Notes under the pieces: generated by a model | What the model was told of the DNA's origin: nothing | Database searches by the model: none | Seen by the model: the letters and a program-made list of their open reading frames with translations, nothing else | Position numbers and translations under genes: made by a program | Shown here: piece after piece, positions 25,193 to 34,937 of the stretch | Numbering within the stretch: the stretch's first letter is position 1 | How the letters are laid out: each line of letters begins with the position of its first letter | Origin: Flavivirga sp. 57AJ16 | GTDB lineage: Bacteria; Bacteroidota; Bacteroidia; Flavobacteriales; Flavobacteriaceae | Direction of reading: 5' to 3' | DNA length: 64,000 nucleotides | Assembly: GCF_028736925.1 (NCBI RefSeq) | Contig: NZ_JAQZAT010000007.1 | Span: 1 to 64,000 of the forward strand

Positions 25193-25822
25193 ATGGATAC
25201 TATAAAGCGGTTGCAGTGGCGTTATGCTACTAAAAAATTTGATAAGAACAAGAAGCTTTCGAGTGCAAAACTTAATATTTTGAAAGAAGCCTTTAATTTA
25301 ACGGCAACTTCTTTTGGGCTCCAAACTATTAAGTTAATAGTTATTGAAGACGAAGCTTTACGGGTACCGTTAGTTAAACATTCATTTAACCAGAAACAAG
25401 TTTTAGAGGCTTCACATTTACTGGTCATTTGTATTCAAAATGATATTAGTGAAACAGACATTAACCACTATTATGATAATATTAAATCCATCAGGGGGAC
25501 ATCAGACACTATTTTAGAGCCTTATAGGCTAGAGCTTATTAACATAATGAAGAAAATGACTGCAGAGGAATGTCAACAATGGTCAAAAAACCAAGCTTAT
25601 ATTTCATTAGGAAATTTAATGACGGTATGTGCTGTAGAAGGTATAGATTCGTGTCCGATGGAGGGTTTTTTGCCTGAGGCATTTGATGCGACTTTAGAGT
25701 TGGATAAAATGAAATTGAAATCAGTATTATTGTTACCCGTTGGCTATAGAGCTGATGATGATATGTTTTCTGAATTTGAAAAAGTTAGAAAATCTATTGA
25801 TGATACGATTATCGAATTATAA
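25193..25822 (+). CDS. NAD(P)H-dependent nitroreductase family protein
   Basis: A 209-residue FMN-dependent nitroreductase. RYATKKFDKNKKLS near the N-terminus is the FMN-phosphate binding RRStRxF-like segment. SFGLQTIKLIVIED, AYISLGNLMTVCAVEGIDSC plus PMEGF, and a C-terminal LLPVGYRADDD are family hallmarks of the NfsB type. It would reduce nitro compounds or quinones using NAD(P)H in the cytosol. The next gene starts 23 bases downstream on the same strand. Confidence 0.93.
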   Translation: MDTIKRLQWRYATKKFDKNKKLSSAKLNILKEAFNLTATSFGLQTIKLIVIEDEALRVPLVKHSFNQKQVLEASHLLVICIQNDISETDINHYYDNIKSIRGTSDTILEPYRLELINIMKKMTAEECQQWSKNQAYISLGNLMTVCAVEGIDSCPMEGFLPEAFDATLELDKMKLKSVLLLPVGYRADDDMFSEFEKVRKSIDDTIIEL

Positions 25823-25845
25823 ATTAAAAATATACAATATTATTT

Positions 25846-27045
25846 ATGCCAGGATTTGAATTATTTGGAGAATTAGAACGTAAGGAAGTTAATGATGTCT
25901 TAGATAATGGCGTTTTAATGCGTTATGGTTTTGATGGTATGCGCAAAGGACATTGGAAATCTAGAGAACTTGAAATCGCATTAGAGCAATCTTTTAATAC
26001 GAAGCACGTACAACTTGTTTCGAGTGGCACGGCTGCAGTTTCTGTTGCGCTGGCATCTGCAGGTGTAGGGGCTGGAGACGAAGTTATTATGCCCGCATTT
26101 ACTTTTGTAGCTAGCTTTGAAGCTATTATGATGCTTGGAGCTATTCCGGTTTTAGTTGATATTGATGATACACTTGCTCTAGATCCTAAGGCTGTAGAAG
26201 CTGCAATCACTACTAAAACAAAAGCAGTTATGGTGGTACAAATGTGTGGGAGTATGGGAGATATGAATGCTTTACAGGCCATTTGTGATACCCATGATTT
26301 ATTATTGGTAGAAGATGCTTGTCAGGCGATAGGAGGGGTGTATAAAGGAAAACCACTAGGGAGCATTGGAGATCTTGGTTGTTTTTCTTTTGATTTTGTA
26401 AAAACGATTACATGTGGCGAGGGTGGTGCTGTGATTACAAATAATAAAGAATATTATACAAATGCAGATCATTATAGCGATCATGGTCATGACCATGTTG
26501 GTCATGACAGGGGGGCAGAAAGACATCCTTTTTTAGGTTATAATTTTAGAATTTCTGAACTCCATGCTGCAGTAGGATTAGCACAGGTAAAACGATTGCC
26601 TGAATTTTTAACGATTCAAAAGAAAAATTACACGATACTTCGAGACGCTTTATCTCAAATTCCAGAAGTGGTTTTTAGAACAGTTCCAGAGGGAGGAGAA
26701 GAAAGTTGTGCCTTTTTAAATTTCTTCTTACCAGATATAGATACCACTCGAAAAGTATCGGAAGCCTTTAAGCAGAATGCTATAGATGCCTGTTTTCATT
26801 ATTATGACAACCATTGGCATTACATTAGGAAATGGGATCATTTAACAAATTTGAAATCATTATTCCCTATTTCTCAAGAAGTCAAAAAAGGACTCAGTTA
26901 TTTAAAAACGAAAGCGTTTACCCAGTCAGATTATTATATAGCCAGAAATATTTCTTGTTTAATAAAATTATCTTGGACCGAAGAAGAGGTTAGAAGTAGA
27001 GCAGCGAAAATGGTAGAGGTTATAGAATCAATTGTTTTAAAATAG
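25846..27045 (+). CDS. DegT/DnrJ/EryC1-family PLP aminotransferase
   Basis: The protein has 399 residues. SSGTAAVSVAL (59-69) binds the PLP phosphate, VEDACQ (155-160) holds the PLP-ring Asp157, and the Schiff-base Lys186 is in SFDFVKTITCGEGG. The family transfers amino groups to keto sugars, or acts as a dehydratase in some cases. No sugar-biosynthesis genes adjoin it, so the substrate is unknown. It probably shares a transcript with the nitroreductase. Confidence 0.92.
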   Translation: MPGFELFGELERKEVNDVLDNGVLMRYGFDGMRKGHWKSRELEIALEQSFNTKHVQLVSSGTAAVSVALASAGVGAGDEVIMPAFTFVASFEAIMMLGAIPVLVDIDDTLALDPKAVEAAITTKTKAVMVVQMCGSMGDMNALQAICDTHDLLLVEDACQAIGGVYKGKPLGSIGDLGCFSFDFVKTITCGEGGAVITNNKEYYTNADHYSDHGHDHVGHDRGAERHPFLGYNFRISELHAAVGLAQVKRLPEFLTIQKKNYTILRDALSQIPEVVFRTVPEGGEESCAFLNFFLPDIDTTRKVSEAFKQNAIDACFHYYDNHWHYIRKWDHLTNLKSLFPISQEVKKGLSYLKTKAFTQSDYYIARNISCLIKLSWTEEEVRSRAAKMVEVIESIVLK

Positions 27046-27174
27046 AATCTATAATTAGTTCCTCGTGCAGTAAGATCATATTATACATTATTCCTGTGTA
27101 TGGTTTTGTATAGATTAAAAATTAAAACATAAGGGTTTTAATAATTACTTTTGTTAAAATGGTAACATTGAATT

Positions 27175-28302
27175 ATGAAATCTAACTATTACATAATTAT
27201 AAGTATCCTATTCGCTTGTCAATTGTCTTTAGCGCAACACAATGACTTTATAGATGAGGTTGTTAAAGAAATAGGGTCTAATGCTATTGATGTTGAATAC
27301 ACTCATTTAGTCTGGGCAGATGAATTTAATATTGATGGAGTTGTTGATTCTAGTAAATGGTTTCACCAAACCCAATTTCCTCTTGGAAATAGTTGGTTTA
27401 ATGGCGAAGAGCAACATTATACGAACCGCATAGAGAATTCTTTTGTAGATAATGGTTTCTTGTATATTAAAGCTATTAAAGAAAATTTTACTGATCAAGG
27501 AGAAACAAAGGGATATACATCAGCAAGGTTAAACTCAAAATTCGCATTCACTTACGGGCGTGTAGATGTTAGGGCAAAACTACCTTTAGGCAATGGCATT
27601 TGGTCTGCTATATGGACTTTAGGTAAAAATATTAATGAAGATGGTGGTTTTTGGGATGGTGACTTTGGTACTGTTAACTGGCCTATTTGTGGAGAGGTTG
27701 ATATTATGGAACATGGTTTAGGCTTGGATAACCATGTCTCAAGTGCAATACATACATCCTGTAATGGTTGCTCAGGAAATACGATGAATACACAATCAAT
27801 AACAATTAGTGATGTTGCAAACAATTTCCATGTGTATTCGGTTAATTGGTCTCCGGATCAAATAACTTTTTTAATTGATGGCATAAGTTTTTATGTTTAT
27901 AACCCACCAGTTAAAGATATTAATACGTGGCCGTTTTTCGAAGATCAATATATTTTACTGAATCTAGCGATGGGAGGTTCAGCAGGTACGATAAGCCCTG
28001 ATTTTATTGAAAGTAGTATGGTTATAGATTATGTTCGAGTATATCAAAGCGAACCATTACATAGCAATGAAATTAGCAAAAAAGCCTATAAAATATACCC
28101 AAACCCTGCTAATAAACGAATTATTATAGCATCAAATCAAATTATTGATAAAGTAGAAGTTTATGATATTTTAGGGAATCTTGTTTTAGATAAACTAGGA
28201 AACGTTAAAAATCTAGAAGTATCTCGTTTAAGTCCTGGTATATACTTAGTTAAAATTTTCTCTGATACTAAAAAAACGACTAAAAAAGTAATTATATATT
28301 AA
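27175..28302 (+). CDS. Secreted GH16 glycoside hydrolase with T9SS sorting domain
   Basis: The protein has 375 residues. A signal peptide (about 1-20, ending LSLAQH) is followed by a GH16 domain (about 40-290) with the catalytic GEVDIMEHG (Glu174, Asp176, Glu179). The C-terminal ~70 residues (YKIYPNPANKRIII ... LSPGIYLVKI) are a type A type IX secretion sorting domain. GH16 enzymes cleave beta-1,3/1,4-glucans, agar, carrageenan and the like; a laminarinase role is possible but cannot be fixed. The stop overlaps the convergent ribBA gene by 4 bases. Confidence 0.94.
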   Translation: MKSNYYIIISILFACQLSLAQHNDFIDEVVKEIGSNAIDVEYTHLVWADEFNIDGVVDSSKWFHQTQFPLGNSWFNGEEQHYTNRIENSFVDNGFLYIKAIKENFTDQGETKGYTSARLNSKFAFTYGRVDVRAKLPLGNGIWSAIWTLGKNINEDGGFWDGDFGTVNWPICGEVDIMEHGLGLDNHVSSAIHTSCNGCSGNTMNTQSITISDVANNFHVYSVNWSPDQITFLIDGISFYVYNPPVKDINTWPFFEDQYILLNLAMGGSAGTISPDFIESSMVIDYVRVYQSEPLHSNEISKKAYKIYPNPANKRIIIASNQIIDKVEVYDILGNLVLDKLGNVKNLEVSRLSPGIYLVKIFSDTKKTTKKVIIY

Positions 28303-29453
28303 TACTTCACATAATCTACAATCTCTAAGCCATATCCTATTAAACCAACACGTTTAGTATGTGCTTCGGCGTTAGAAATTAATCTTAATTTATGAATATT
28401 TAAATCATGAAGTATTTGTGCACCAATACCAAAATCTCTGGCATCCATACTTATTCTAGGGGCTTTATATACTTTATCACTGCTTTGGTTTTCTTTTAAA
28501 ACAACTAGACGTTTTAAAATATTCATAGATTGGGATTCTTGATTAATAAATAAGATGGCGCCTTTGCCTTCATTATTAATAACCTTAAACATGTTGATTA
28601 GTTGTTTGTCAACATTATTTGTAAGGGTTCCTAAAATATCATTATTAACCAAGGTGGAATTTATTCTTGTAAGCACCCCTTCATTATCTTTCCATTGTCC
28701 TTTTGTTAATGCTATATGTATTTGATTATTAGTGGTTTGCTTGTATGCTCTTAATCTAAAACTTCCAAATCGGGTTTCAATTTGAAAATCTTCTTTTTTC
28801 TCTATTAAAGAATCGTGTTGCATTCTATAAGCCACTAAATCTTCAATGGAGACTATTTTAAGGTCTAGTTTTTTAGCGACTTTAATAAGTTCGGGTAAAC
28901 GTGCCATCGTACCATCCTCGTTCATAATTTCAACGATGACCCCAGCGGGCTTTAAACCTGCTAATCTGGCAAAATCAATGGCGGCTTCTGTATGTCCTGT
29001 TCTTCTTAAAACGCCTCCTTCCTTTGCTACTAAAGGAAAAATATGTCCAGGTCGTGCTAATTCAAATGGCTTCGTATTTGGATCGATTAAAGCTTTAACG
29101 GTTTTTGCTCTATCGCTTGCAGAAATACCGGTTGAAACCCCGCCACCTCTTAAATCTACCGATACCGTAAAAGCAGTTTCCATAGGATCGGTATTATTGC
29201 GCACCATCATATTAAGCTCGAGTTCTTTACACCTATTTTCTGTTAAAGGTGTACATATAAGCCCTCTACCGTGAGTTGCCATAAAGTTTATCATCTGTGG
29301 GGTTACCATATCTGCAGCTGCAACAAAATCACCTTCATTTTCGCGATTTTCATCATCGACAACGATGATTACTTTACCATTTCTAATATCATCAATGGCT
29401 TCGTGTATAGTATTTAATTTAGTAGTCGTTTTTTGTGTCATGGTATCAATCAT
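28299..29453 (-). CDS. ribB: RibBA-like: DHBP synthase with degenerate GTP cyclohydrolase II domain
   Basis: The protein has 384 residues. The N-terminal domain (about 15-220) is a normal 3,4-dihydroxy-2-butanone-4-phosphate synthase: DDENRENEGDFV, THGRGLICTPL and the downstream RTGHTEAAID. It makes the four-carbon precursor of riboflavin. The C-terminal domain aligns with GTP cyclohydrolase II in length but lacks the zinc-binding C-x2-GD...C-x-C motif and contains no cysteine. GTP cyclohydrolase activity must therefore come from another gene. The fifth residue is an alternative start. Confidence 0.9.
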   Translation of the reverse strand: MIDTMTQKTTTKLNTIHEAIDDIRNGKVIIVVDDENRENEGDFVAAADMVTPQMINFMATHGRGLICTPLTENRCKELELNMMVRNNTDPMETAFTVSVDLRGGGVSTGISASDRAKTVKALIDPNTKPFELARPGHIFPLVAKEGGVLRRTGHTEAAIDFARLAGLKPAGVIVEIMNEDGTMARLPELIKVAKKLDLKIVSIEDLVAYRMQHDSLIEKKEDFQIETRFGSFRLRAYKQTTNNQIHIALTKGQWKDNEGVLTRINSTLVNNDILGTLTNNVDKQLINMFKVINNEGKGAILFINQESQSMNILKRLVVLKENQSSDKVYKAPRISMDARDFGIGAQILHDLNIHKLRLISNAEAHTKRVGLIGYGLEIVDYVKY

Positions 29454-29469
29454 AATGCAAAGATATTGC

Positions 29470-31434
29470 TTATTTTAAAGAATTTAAACAATTTAGCTTT
29501 AAGTCTTCCTTAATTTTTACATTTAAAAATGCATATGAAACTATGTATAAAGGGAACCCGATTAATAAAAGGAAAAAATGAGGCCTTTTATCTTTCTTTT
29601 TAATATGGGTGTAAAACCTAAATGTATTAACTAATAACCTGATATAGTAAACTACAAATAATAAGAATGCACCCATACTCACTTTGATCAATACAGATGC
29701 TAATGCTGGTAACTTATTGTTGTTACAAATAAAATATAGTATAAGCGATATGGCTCCTATGCTATATAAAATGATAGCAAATTTAGAGAGGCTTTTTTGT
29801 TTTTTAACGATGTCTTCTGAAACATCATAGTCAGCATTGATATTTATTCCTTTCTCCCTAATTTGCTTTATTGAAAGTCCTCGGCTTTTTAATAATTTTA
29901 TAGCTTCATATCGGATATTTTCATCATGACCAAGTGCTTTATAGTTATTGATTATATTAAAGAGTTCTTCGTTTTTATAAGGAGCCAGAAACTTATAATC
30001 GACAGCATCCTTTTCTTTAATATTAAAAACTTTCTTTAGCGGTTCAATAATATTGCCTAATTCAAAGATACCTCTATCGGCCGTAGCCCTTTTAGTCAAA
30101 AAGATTCCAAGAGGTAGCATCATTAAGGTTGAAAACCAACTTGCTAAAATAGGGTCGAGATTTCCACTTTTTGCACTATTAGTGGCAAAAATACCAATAA
30201 AGTGATAGGTTAAAAATAGTAGTATGGCTATAACCATAGGGAGGCCAATCCCCCCTTTGCGTATTAAAGCTCCTAATGGCGCACCAACAAAAAATAAGAT
30301 GATACAAGCAAAGCCCAATGCAAACTTTTCATGTAATGAAATAACATGTCTGTTGATTAAAATCTCAGCATTTTTTTTTGTTCTTTCTTTAGAAATAATG
30401 ATTTGTTTGGCACTGGTTATTGATTTATCGGTAACATTAATCAATTCAGACTTTTTTTTAGGACTAAAAAGATCTAAAAGGTTCCCAGTGTATATAGAAT
30501 CATTAACGGGCTCTTTAGGTGTGATGGGGTTGATTTTTTTAGAAACACCAGACCGCTGTAATAAATTTTTTGAAAATGATTGATAATCAGCTTGCCTTTT
30601 TTCTGTAAGAGAATCAATAGTTTTATTTAAACTACTAATATTAAGCATGCTGTATTTGTCTGTTTGTGATTTTTCGTCAAAATCGACTTTGTTAAGTTTA
30701 GACAAATCTATATTAATGATATATTTTTCAAATATACTTTTTGCGAACGGTTTATGGTTTTTTGATCTTGTATTGGTAATGTCTGAGTAGTAATTACCAT
30801 CTAATAGTATAAGTTTTAAGACATTTGAATTTTTTTCGCTCGCTAGTTCACCTGTTTTGGATTTTATTGTTGTCTCATTTTTTTTCCCGTCTGCTCCTTT
30901 AATATGTATAGTAATATCCTTTAAATATTGATCCCTATCACCATACTTATCGGCGAATTTTATATTATAGGTACCAACTTCATTAAATTGCCCTTTAGCT
31001 AGTAGCATGGCAGGTTTCAGTTTTGCTATATTCCTACGTAAGTTATAGGAGTTAAGTTCTGCCCAGGGAATAACGTTATTGGAAAATAAAAAAGTAACAA
31101 ATCCAAGTATAACGATAAAGATGCTAAGGCCAGACATGGCGCGTTGTAAAGAAATGCCTGTTGATTTCATGGCAGCAAACTCATAGTTTTCTGCAAAGGA
31201 CCCAAATACCATAATGGATGCCAGTAATATGGTAAGCGGCAATACCAAAGGAATTAGTTTTGGCATAAAGTAAATTAAAAATTTGGCTATGATTACAATG
31301 TCTAAATCTTTGCCGGCAAGTTCTTTGATATACAACCAAATGGTCTGCAAAATAAATATCAGCATGAGTATTATAAATACACTGATAAAAGTTTTAAGGT
31401 ATGTAGTTAGGATGTATCGGTCTAATATTTTCAT
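29470..31434 (-). CDS. LptF/LptG-family lipopolysaccharide export permease
   Basis: The protein has 654 residues. Membrane segments near the N-terminus (about 12-35, 53-75, 97-120) are followed by a periplasmic domain (about 135-370) and three segments (about 378-440) with LGALIRKGGIG and ASWFSTLMMLPLGIFL. This is the YjgP/YjgQ fold. It is longer than E. coli LptF, carrying an insert and two extra C-terminal membrane helices, as is usual in Bacteroidota. It moves LPS from the inner membrane towards the Lpt bridge. It starts 16 bases downstream of the ribBA start direction, same strand. Confidence 0.92.
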   Translation of the reverse strand: MKILDRYILTTYLKTFISVFIILMLIFILQTIWLYIKELAGKDLDIVIIAKFLIYFMPKLIPLVLPLTILLASIMVFGSFAENYEFAAMKSTGISLQRAMSGLSIFIVILGFVTFLFSNNVIPWAELNSYNLRRNIAKLKPAMLLAKGQFNEVGTYNIKFADKYGDRDQYLKDITIHIKGADGKKNETTIKSKTGELASEKNSNVLKLILLDGNYYSDITNTRSKNHKPFAKSIFEKYIINIDLSKLNKVDFDEKSQTDKYSMLNISSLNKTIDSLTEKRQADYQSFSKNLLQRSGVSKKINPITPKEPVNDSIYTGNLLDLFSPKKKSELINVTDKSITSAKQIIISKERTKKNAEILINRHVISLHEKFALGFACIILFFVGAPLGALIRKGGIGLPMVIAILLFLTYHFIGIFATNSAKSGNLDPILASWFSTLMMLPLGIFLTKRATADRGIFELGNIIEPLKKVFNIKEKDAVDYKFLAPYKNEELFNIINNYKALGHDENIRYEAIKLLKSRGLSIKQIREKGININADYDVSEDIVKKQKSLSKFAIILYSIGAISLILYFICNNNKLPALASVLIKVSMGAFLLFVVYYIRLLVNTFRFYTHIKKKDKRPHFFLLLIGFPLYIVSYAFLNVKIKEDLKLNCLNSLK

Positions 31435-31520
31435 CTGTTCACACGGATTGTTTTTTTATGGTCAGATGTAACATTTATACAATCATTTTCGTTGATGATT
31501 AAATTTTTATTCATAAATGT

Positions 31521-31650
31521 TTCACACGTTTAAATTTTATACCAATTGAATTTCAAAATGATGCATAATTCAATTTATATTATTTGTTTAACAAGCTTAA
31601 TTATAAAATTAAGAACGTGTGTAAGCACTTCGTTCTCATATTAAAAATCT
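31521..31650 (-). repeat. Family D hairpin repeat upstream of lptF/G
   Basis: It starts with TTCACACGTTTAAATTTTA and contains AACGTGTGTAAGCACTTCG, so CACACGTT and AACGTGTG form inverted ends. It matches 32341-32430. Compared with that copy it has an insert beginning ACCAATTGAATTTC. Confidence 0.7.
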
Positions 31651-31706
31651 TTAAAAAATAAAAATGTTCTTTAAAATTTGTTAATACTCGTTTTACAAGT
31701 ATTTAC

Positions 31707-32345
31707 CTAATCTAATTTGTTGATGTAATAATCTTTATATTTATTGGCATCAAAGGTAAATAAGGTTTCTGACAAAGGCTCATTTGTTTTAAAGGAATTA
31801 ACAGTGAAAGTCGTTTTTGTACTGTTTTTTCCAAGTTGAATTAAATTGTATATATGCTTGGTCTGTGCATCGATACCTAATAGGATATACTTTATTTCGG
31901 AGTTTGAATCTATAGGTGTTAGTTTGATGTATTGTATTTTTCTGCCTTTTATGCTTTGTTCAATATCTAGCTTATAAGTATAGCCATCTTCATAAAAAGA
32001 TAGCATTTTACTTGGTGTAATGGCATCTTCTTCATTATCATTTTCTGAAGAGATAGTCACTTCTTCATCTTCAGGGCTTATGGTATAAAGTGTTTTACCA
32101 TCAAAAAGGCGTATCACTCCAAGGATGTTTAGTTTATATTTATCACCTTTCATGGTAACATCACCCCTGGTTTCTTGTTTTATATTTTCTGAAGCGTTTT
32201 CAAGAGTGTACTTAAAGGCTATTGAAATATTTTGATAGCCCTTTACTTTTTGAGAAACTTTATCTAACAATAATTTGGCGTTGTTTTGTGCTAAGCCACT
32301 ACTAATTGTAAAAGCAATCAATAGGAATGTTATAGTATTTTTCAC
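31707..32345 (-). CDS. LolA-like outer-membrane lipoprotein carrier
   Basis: The protein has 212 residues with a signal peptide (KNTITFLLIAFTISSGLAQ, about 1-19). KYTLENASENIKQETRGDVT, FDGKTLYTISPEDEE and TTFTVNSFKTNEPLSETLF match the LolA/LolA-like fold of Bacteroidota. It should carry lipoproteins across the periplasm. The start is GTG (32343-32345), which lies inside a repeat element; no upstream ATG gives a better signal peptide. It sits between ftsK and lptF/G, a common order in this family. Confidence 0.9.
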   Translation of the reverse strand: MKNTITFLLIAFTISSGLAQNNAKLLLDKVSQKVKGYQNISIAFKYTLENASENIKQETRGDVTMKGDKYKLNILGVIRLFDGKTLYTISPEDEEVTISSENDNEEDAITPSKMLSFYEDGYTYKLDIEQSIKGRKIQYIKLTPIDSNSEIKYILLGIDAQTKHIYNLIQLGKNSTKTTFTVNSFKTNEPLSETLFTFDANKYKDYYINKLD

Positions 32346-32430
32346 ACGTTTAAATTTTAGTAATTATTTGATATTAAATTGATTATAAAATTGAGAACGT
32401 GTGTAACCACTCCGTTCTCACATTAAAAAT
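32341..32430 (-). repeat. Family D hairpin repeat overlapping the lolA start codon
   Basis: TTCACACGTTTAAATTTTA and GAGAACGTGTGTAACCACTC, with a further GAGAACG/CGTTCTC pair, repeat the copy at 31521-31650. On the minus strand its last bases (AACGTGTGAAA) include the GTG start of lolA. Similar AT-rich sequence runs on to about 32490. Confidence 0.7.
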
Positions 32431-32498
32431 TTTAAACATTCCCTTTTGTGAAAAAATGCTTAAAATTTGTTAATGTTCGTTTCATTTTCATATTTAAA

Positions 32499-34874
32499 TT
32501 ATATCTCGTTTTCTAAATGTTGATCTAAAGCTGTAAGGTCGGTAATCAAGACTTGTCTTGCTTTACTGCCCTCAAATGGCCCTACGATACCTGCTGCTTC
32601 TAATTGGTCTATTAATCTTCCCGCCCTGTTATAGCCCAGTTTTAATTTTCGTTGCAATAAGGAAGCAGAACCTTGTTGTGCTGTTACAATAACAATAGCA
32701 GCATCTTTAAATAGTTTGTCTCTATCTGAAATATCTATATCAATACCTGTGCCACTTTCTTCGCCAACATATTCTGGTAATTGGTAAGCGTCTGGATATG
32801 CTTTTTGAGAGCCTATATAATCTGTTATCTTTTCAACCTCAGGCGTATCTACAAAAGCACATTGTACACGAATAACATCATTGCCTTGTGTAAATAACAT
32901 ATCACCACGACCAATTAATTGATCGGCACCAGAGCCATCTAGAATGGTTCTTGAATCAATTTTAGAGGTTACTCTAAATGCTATACGAGCTGGAAAGTTT
33001 GCCTTGATTATACCAGTAATAACGTTAACAGATGGGCGTTGTGTTGCAATGATTAAATGGATTCCAATAGCTCTGGCCAATTGTGCCAAACGTGCTATGG
33101 GTGTTTCGACCTCTTTTCCAGCTGTCATAATTAAATCTGCAAATTCATCGACCACCAAAACAATGTACGGTAAGAACTGGTGCCCATCATTTGGATTTAA
33201 TTTACGTGCCTTAAATTTTACGTTGTATTCTGCAATGTTTCTACACATGGCATTTTTTAGCAATTCGTAACGATTATCCATTTCAATACATAAAGAGTTT
33301 AATGTATTGATAACCTTTGTGTTATCTGTGATTATGGCATCCTCACTGTCTGGTAATTTAGCTAAATAATGACGTTCTATTTTATTGAAAAGCGTTAGCT
33401 CTACCTTTTTAGGATCTACTAAAATAAATTTAACCTCTGCTGGATGTTTTTTATATAGTAACGATGTTAAAACAGCATTTAAACCTACCGATTTACCTTG
33501 TCCGGTAGCACCGGCCATTAGTAAGTGAGGCATTTTAGCAAGGTCAACTACAAAGGTTTCGTTGCTAATCGTTTTTCCTAAAGCTATAGGAAGTTGCATG
33601 TCCGAAGTTTGAAACTTTTTAGAGGCAATAACCGAACGCATTGAAACAATAGTGGCATTTTTATTTGGAACTTCGATACCAATAGTTCCTTTTCCGGGAA
33701 TAGGGGCTATAATACGAATACCAAGAGCAGATAATGATAGAGCAATATCGTCCTCTAAATTTTTAATTTTTGAAATACGAACACCTGCTTCGGGAACGAT
33801 TTCATATAAAGTAACTGTAGGACCAATAGTAGCTTTAATGCTAGCAATACCAATCTTGTAGTTATTTAAAGTCTCAACAATTTTATTCTTATTTTCTTCT
33901 AATTCTTCCTGGTTTATGGTAATACCCTCAGAGTCATACTTTTTTAGAAGGTCCAGAGGTGGAAATTGATATTTTGCCAGCTCAAGCGTGGGGTCAAATT
34001 GTCCAAAGTCTTCCACTAATTTATTGGCCAGGTTATCCGTTTCAGAAAGTTCTTCAGAAACTTTTTCAACCTTCATTTCAAGATCCTGTTCTTCTTCGTC
34101 TTCTTTTGGTGCTATTTCAACTTCAAGCGGAGCAGAATTAGTTTCTTTTTTTACTGGAGACCCATCATTGTGTAAAGGAATTTCATGGGCAGATTTAATA
34201 GCTTCGGCTTCTTCAGATAAATTATTGTCCAAAGGGATAATCAAATCCTCTTTTAGATCGGAAATCTCATTTTTAATATCCTTTTTTGCAGACTTAAAGA
34301 TATTGATGAAACTTTCGAAAGTAACCCTAAAACGAATGGCCAAATAAGTGATTAGTCCTAATAAAAGTAGGAGGGAAGTACCTATTTTTCCAATGTAATC
34401 TTGTAGGAACGTGTTAATTTCAAAACCAATAGTGCCACCGAGGATATCTGTTTTGTTCCCGAAGAAACCAAAAAAAACAGACAACCATACAGCTATTAAA
34501 ATTCCCCAAAACCAATGTTTTCTTAATTTGGCTTTATTCAGGTTCATCAAAACATAAATTCCAGATAAAAAGATCAATCCGGAATATATAAATGAAGCAA
34601 TACCAAAACCACGTTGAATAAAAAACTCACCGATCCATGCACCAAATTGACTGACCCAATTTTGAGTTTCTGAGGTTCTGGACGGAAATGTGCTTATAAC
34701 GCTTTGATCTGCTTCTCCAGTAAAGAAATAAGAAGCTAAGGCTATGCACAACCAAACACCACATATAACAAGTAAACTACCAAAAACCAACTTTTGTTGA
34801 CTCGATAGCTTAAAACTTGGCTTTTTAATTTTTTGTTTAGGTGGTTTTTTGGTCTTGGTTTTTCTTTTCGCCAT
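32499..34874 (-). CDS. ftsK: DNA translocase FtsK/SpoIIIE
   Basis: The protein has 791 residues. After a basic N-terminus (KRKTKTKKPPKQKIKKPSF) four or five membrane segments span about 30-195. A charged linker (about 200-300) leads to the motor domain with Walker A GATGQGKS and Walker B VLVVDEFADL. The C-terminal winged-helix gamma domain (LQRKLKLGYNRAGRLIDQLE) reads KOPS-like sequences. It pumps chromosome dimers and termini through the division septum and links to XerCD. Length and domains are normal. Confidence 0.97.
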   Translation of the reverse strand: MAKRKTKTKKPPKQKIKKPSFKLSSQQKLVFGSLLVICGVWLCIALASYFFTGEADQSVISTFPSRTSETQNWVSQFGAWIGEFFIQRGFGIASFIYSGLIFLSGIYVLMNLNKAKLRKHWFWGILIAVWLSVFFGFFGNKTDILGGTIGFEINTFLQDYIGKIGTSLLLLLGLITYLAIRFRVTFESFINIFKSAKKDIKNEISDLKEDLIIPLDNNLSEEAEAIKSAHEIPLHNDGSPVKKETNSAPLEVEIAPKEDEEEQDLEMKVEKVSEELSETDNLANKLVEDFGQFDPTLELAKYQFPPLDLLKKYDSEGITINQEELEENKNKIVETLNNYKIGIASIKATIGPTVTLYEIVPEAGVRISKIKNLEDDIALSLSALGIRIIAPIPGKGTIGIEVPNKNATIVSMRSVIASKKFQTSDMQLPIALGKTISNETFVVDLAKMPHLLMAGATGQGKSVGLNAVLTSLLYKKHPAEVKFILVDPKKVELTLFNKIERHYLAKLPDSEDAIITDNTKVINTLNSLCIEMDNRYELLKNAMCRNIAEYNVKFKARKLNPNDGHQFLPYIVLVVDEFADLIMTAGKEVETPIARLAQLARAIGIHLIIATQRPSVNVITGIIKANFPARIAFRVTSKIDSRTILDGSGADQLIGRGDMLFTQGNDVIRVQCAFVDTPEVEKITDYIGSQKAYPDAYQLPEYVGEESGTGIDIDISDRDKLFKDAAIVIVTAQQGSASLLQRKLKLGYNRAGRLIDQLEAAGIVGPFEGSKARQVLITDLTALDQHLENEI

Positions 34875-34937
34875 TAATGCGTTGTTAAGTTAAACAAAAA
34901 TACAAATTACTAACGTTTATCCTAAAGTAATAGTATT

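Noticed and set aside
33988-34347. Ser-rich plus-strand open frame inside ftsK
   Set aside because: Antisense shadow of the Glu/Lys-rich linker of FtsK.
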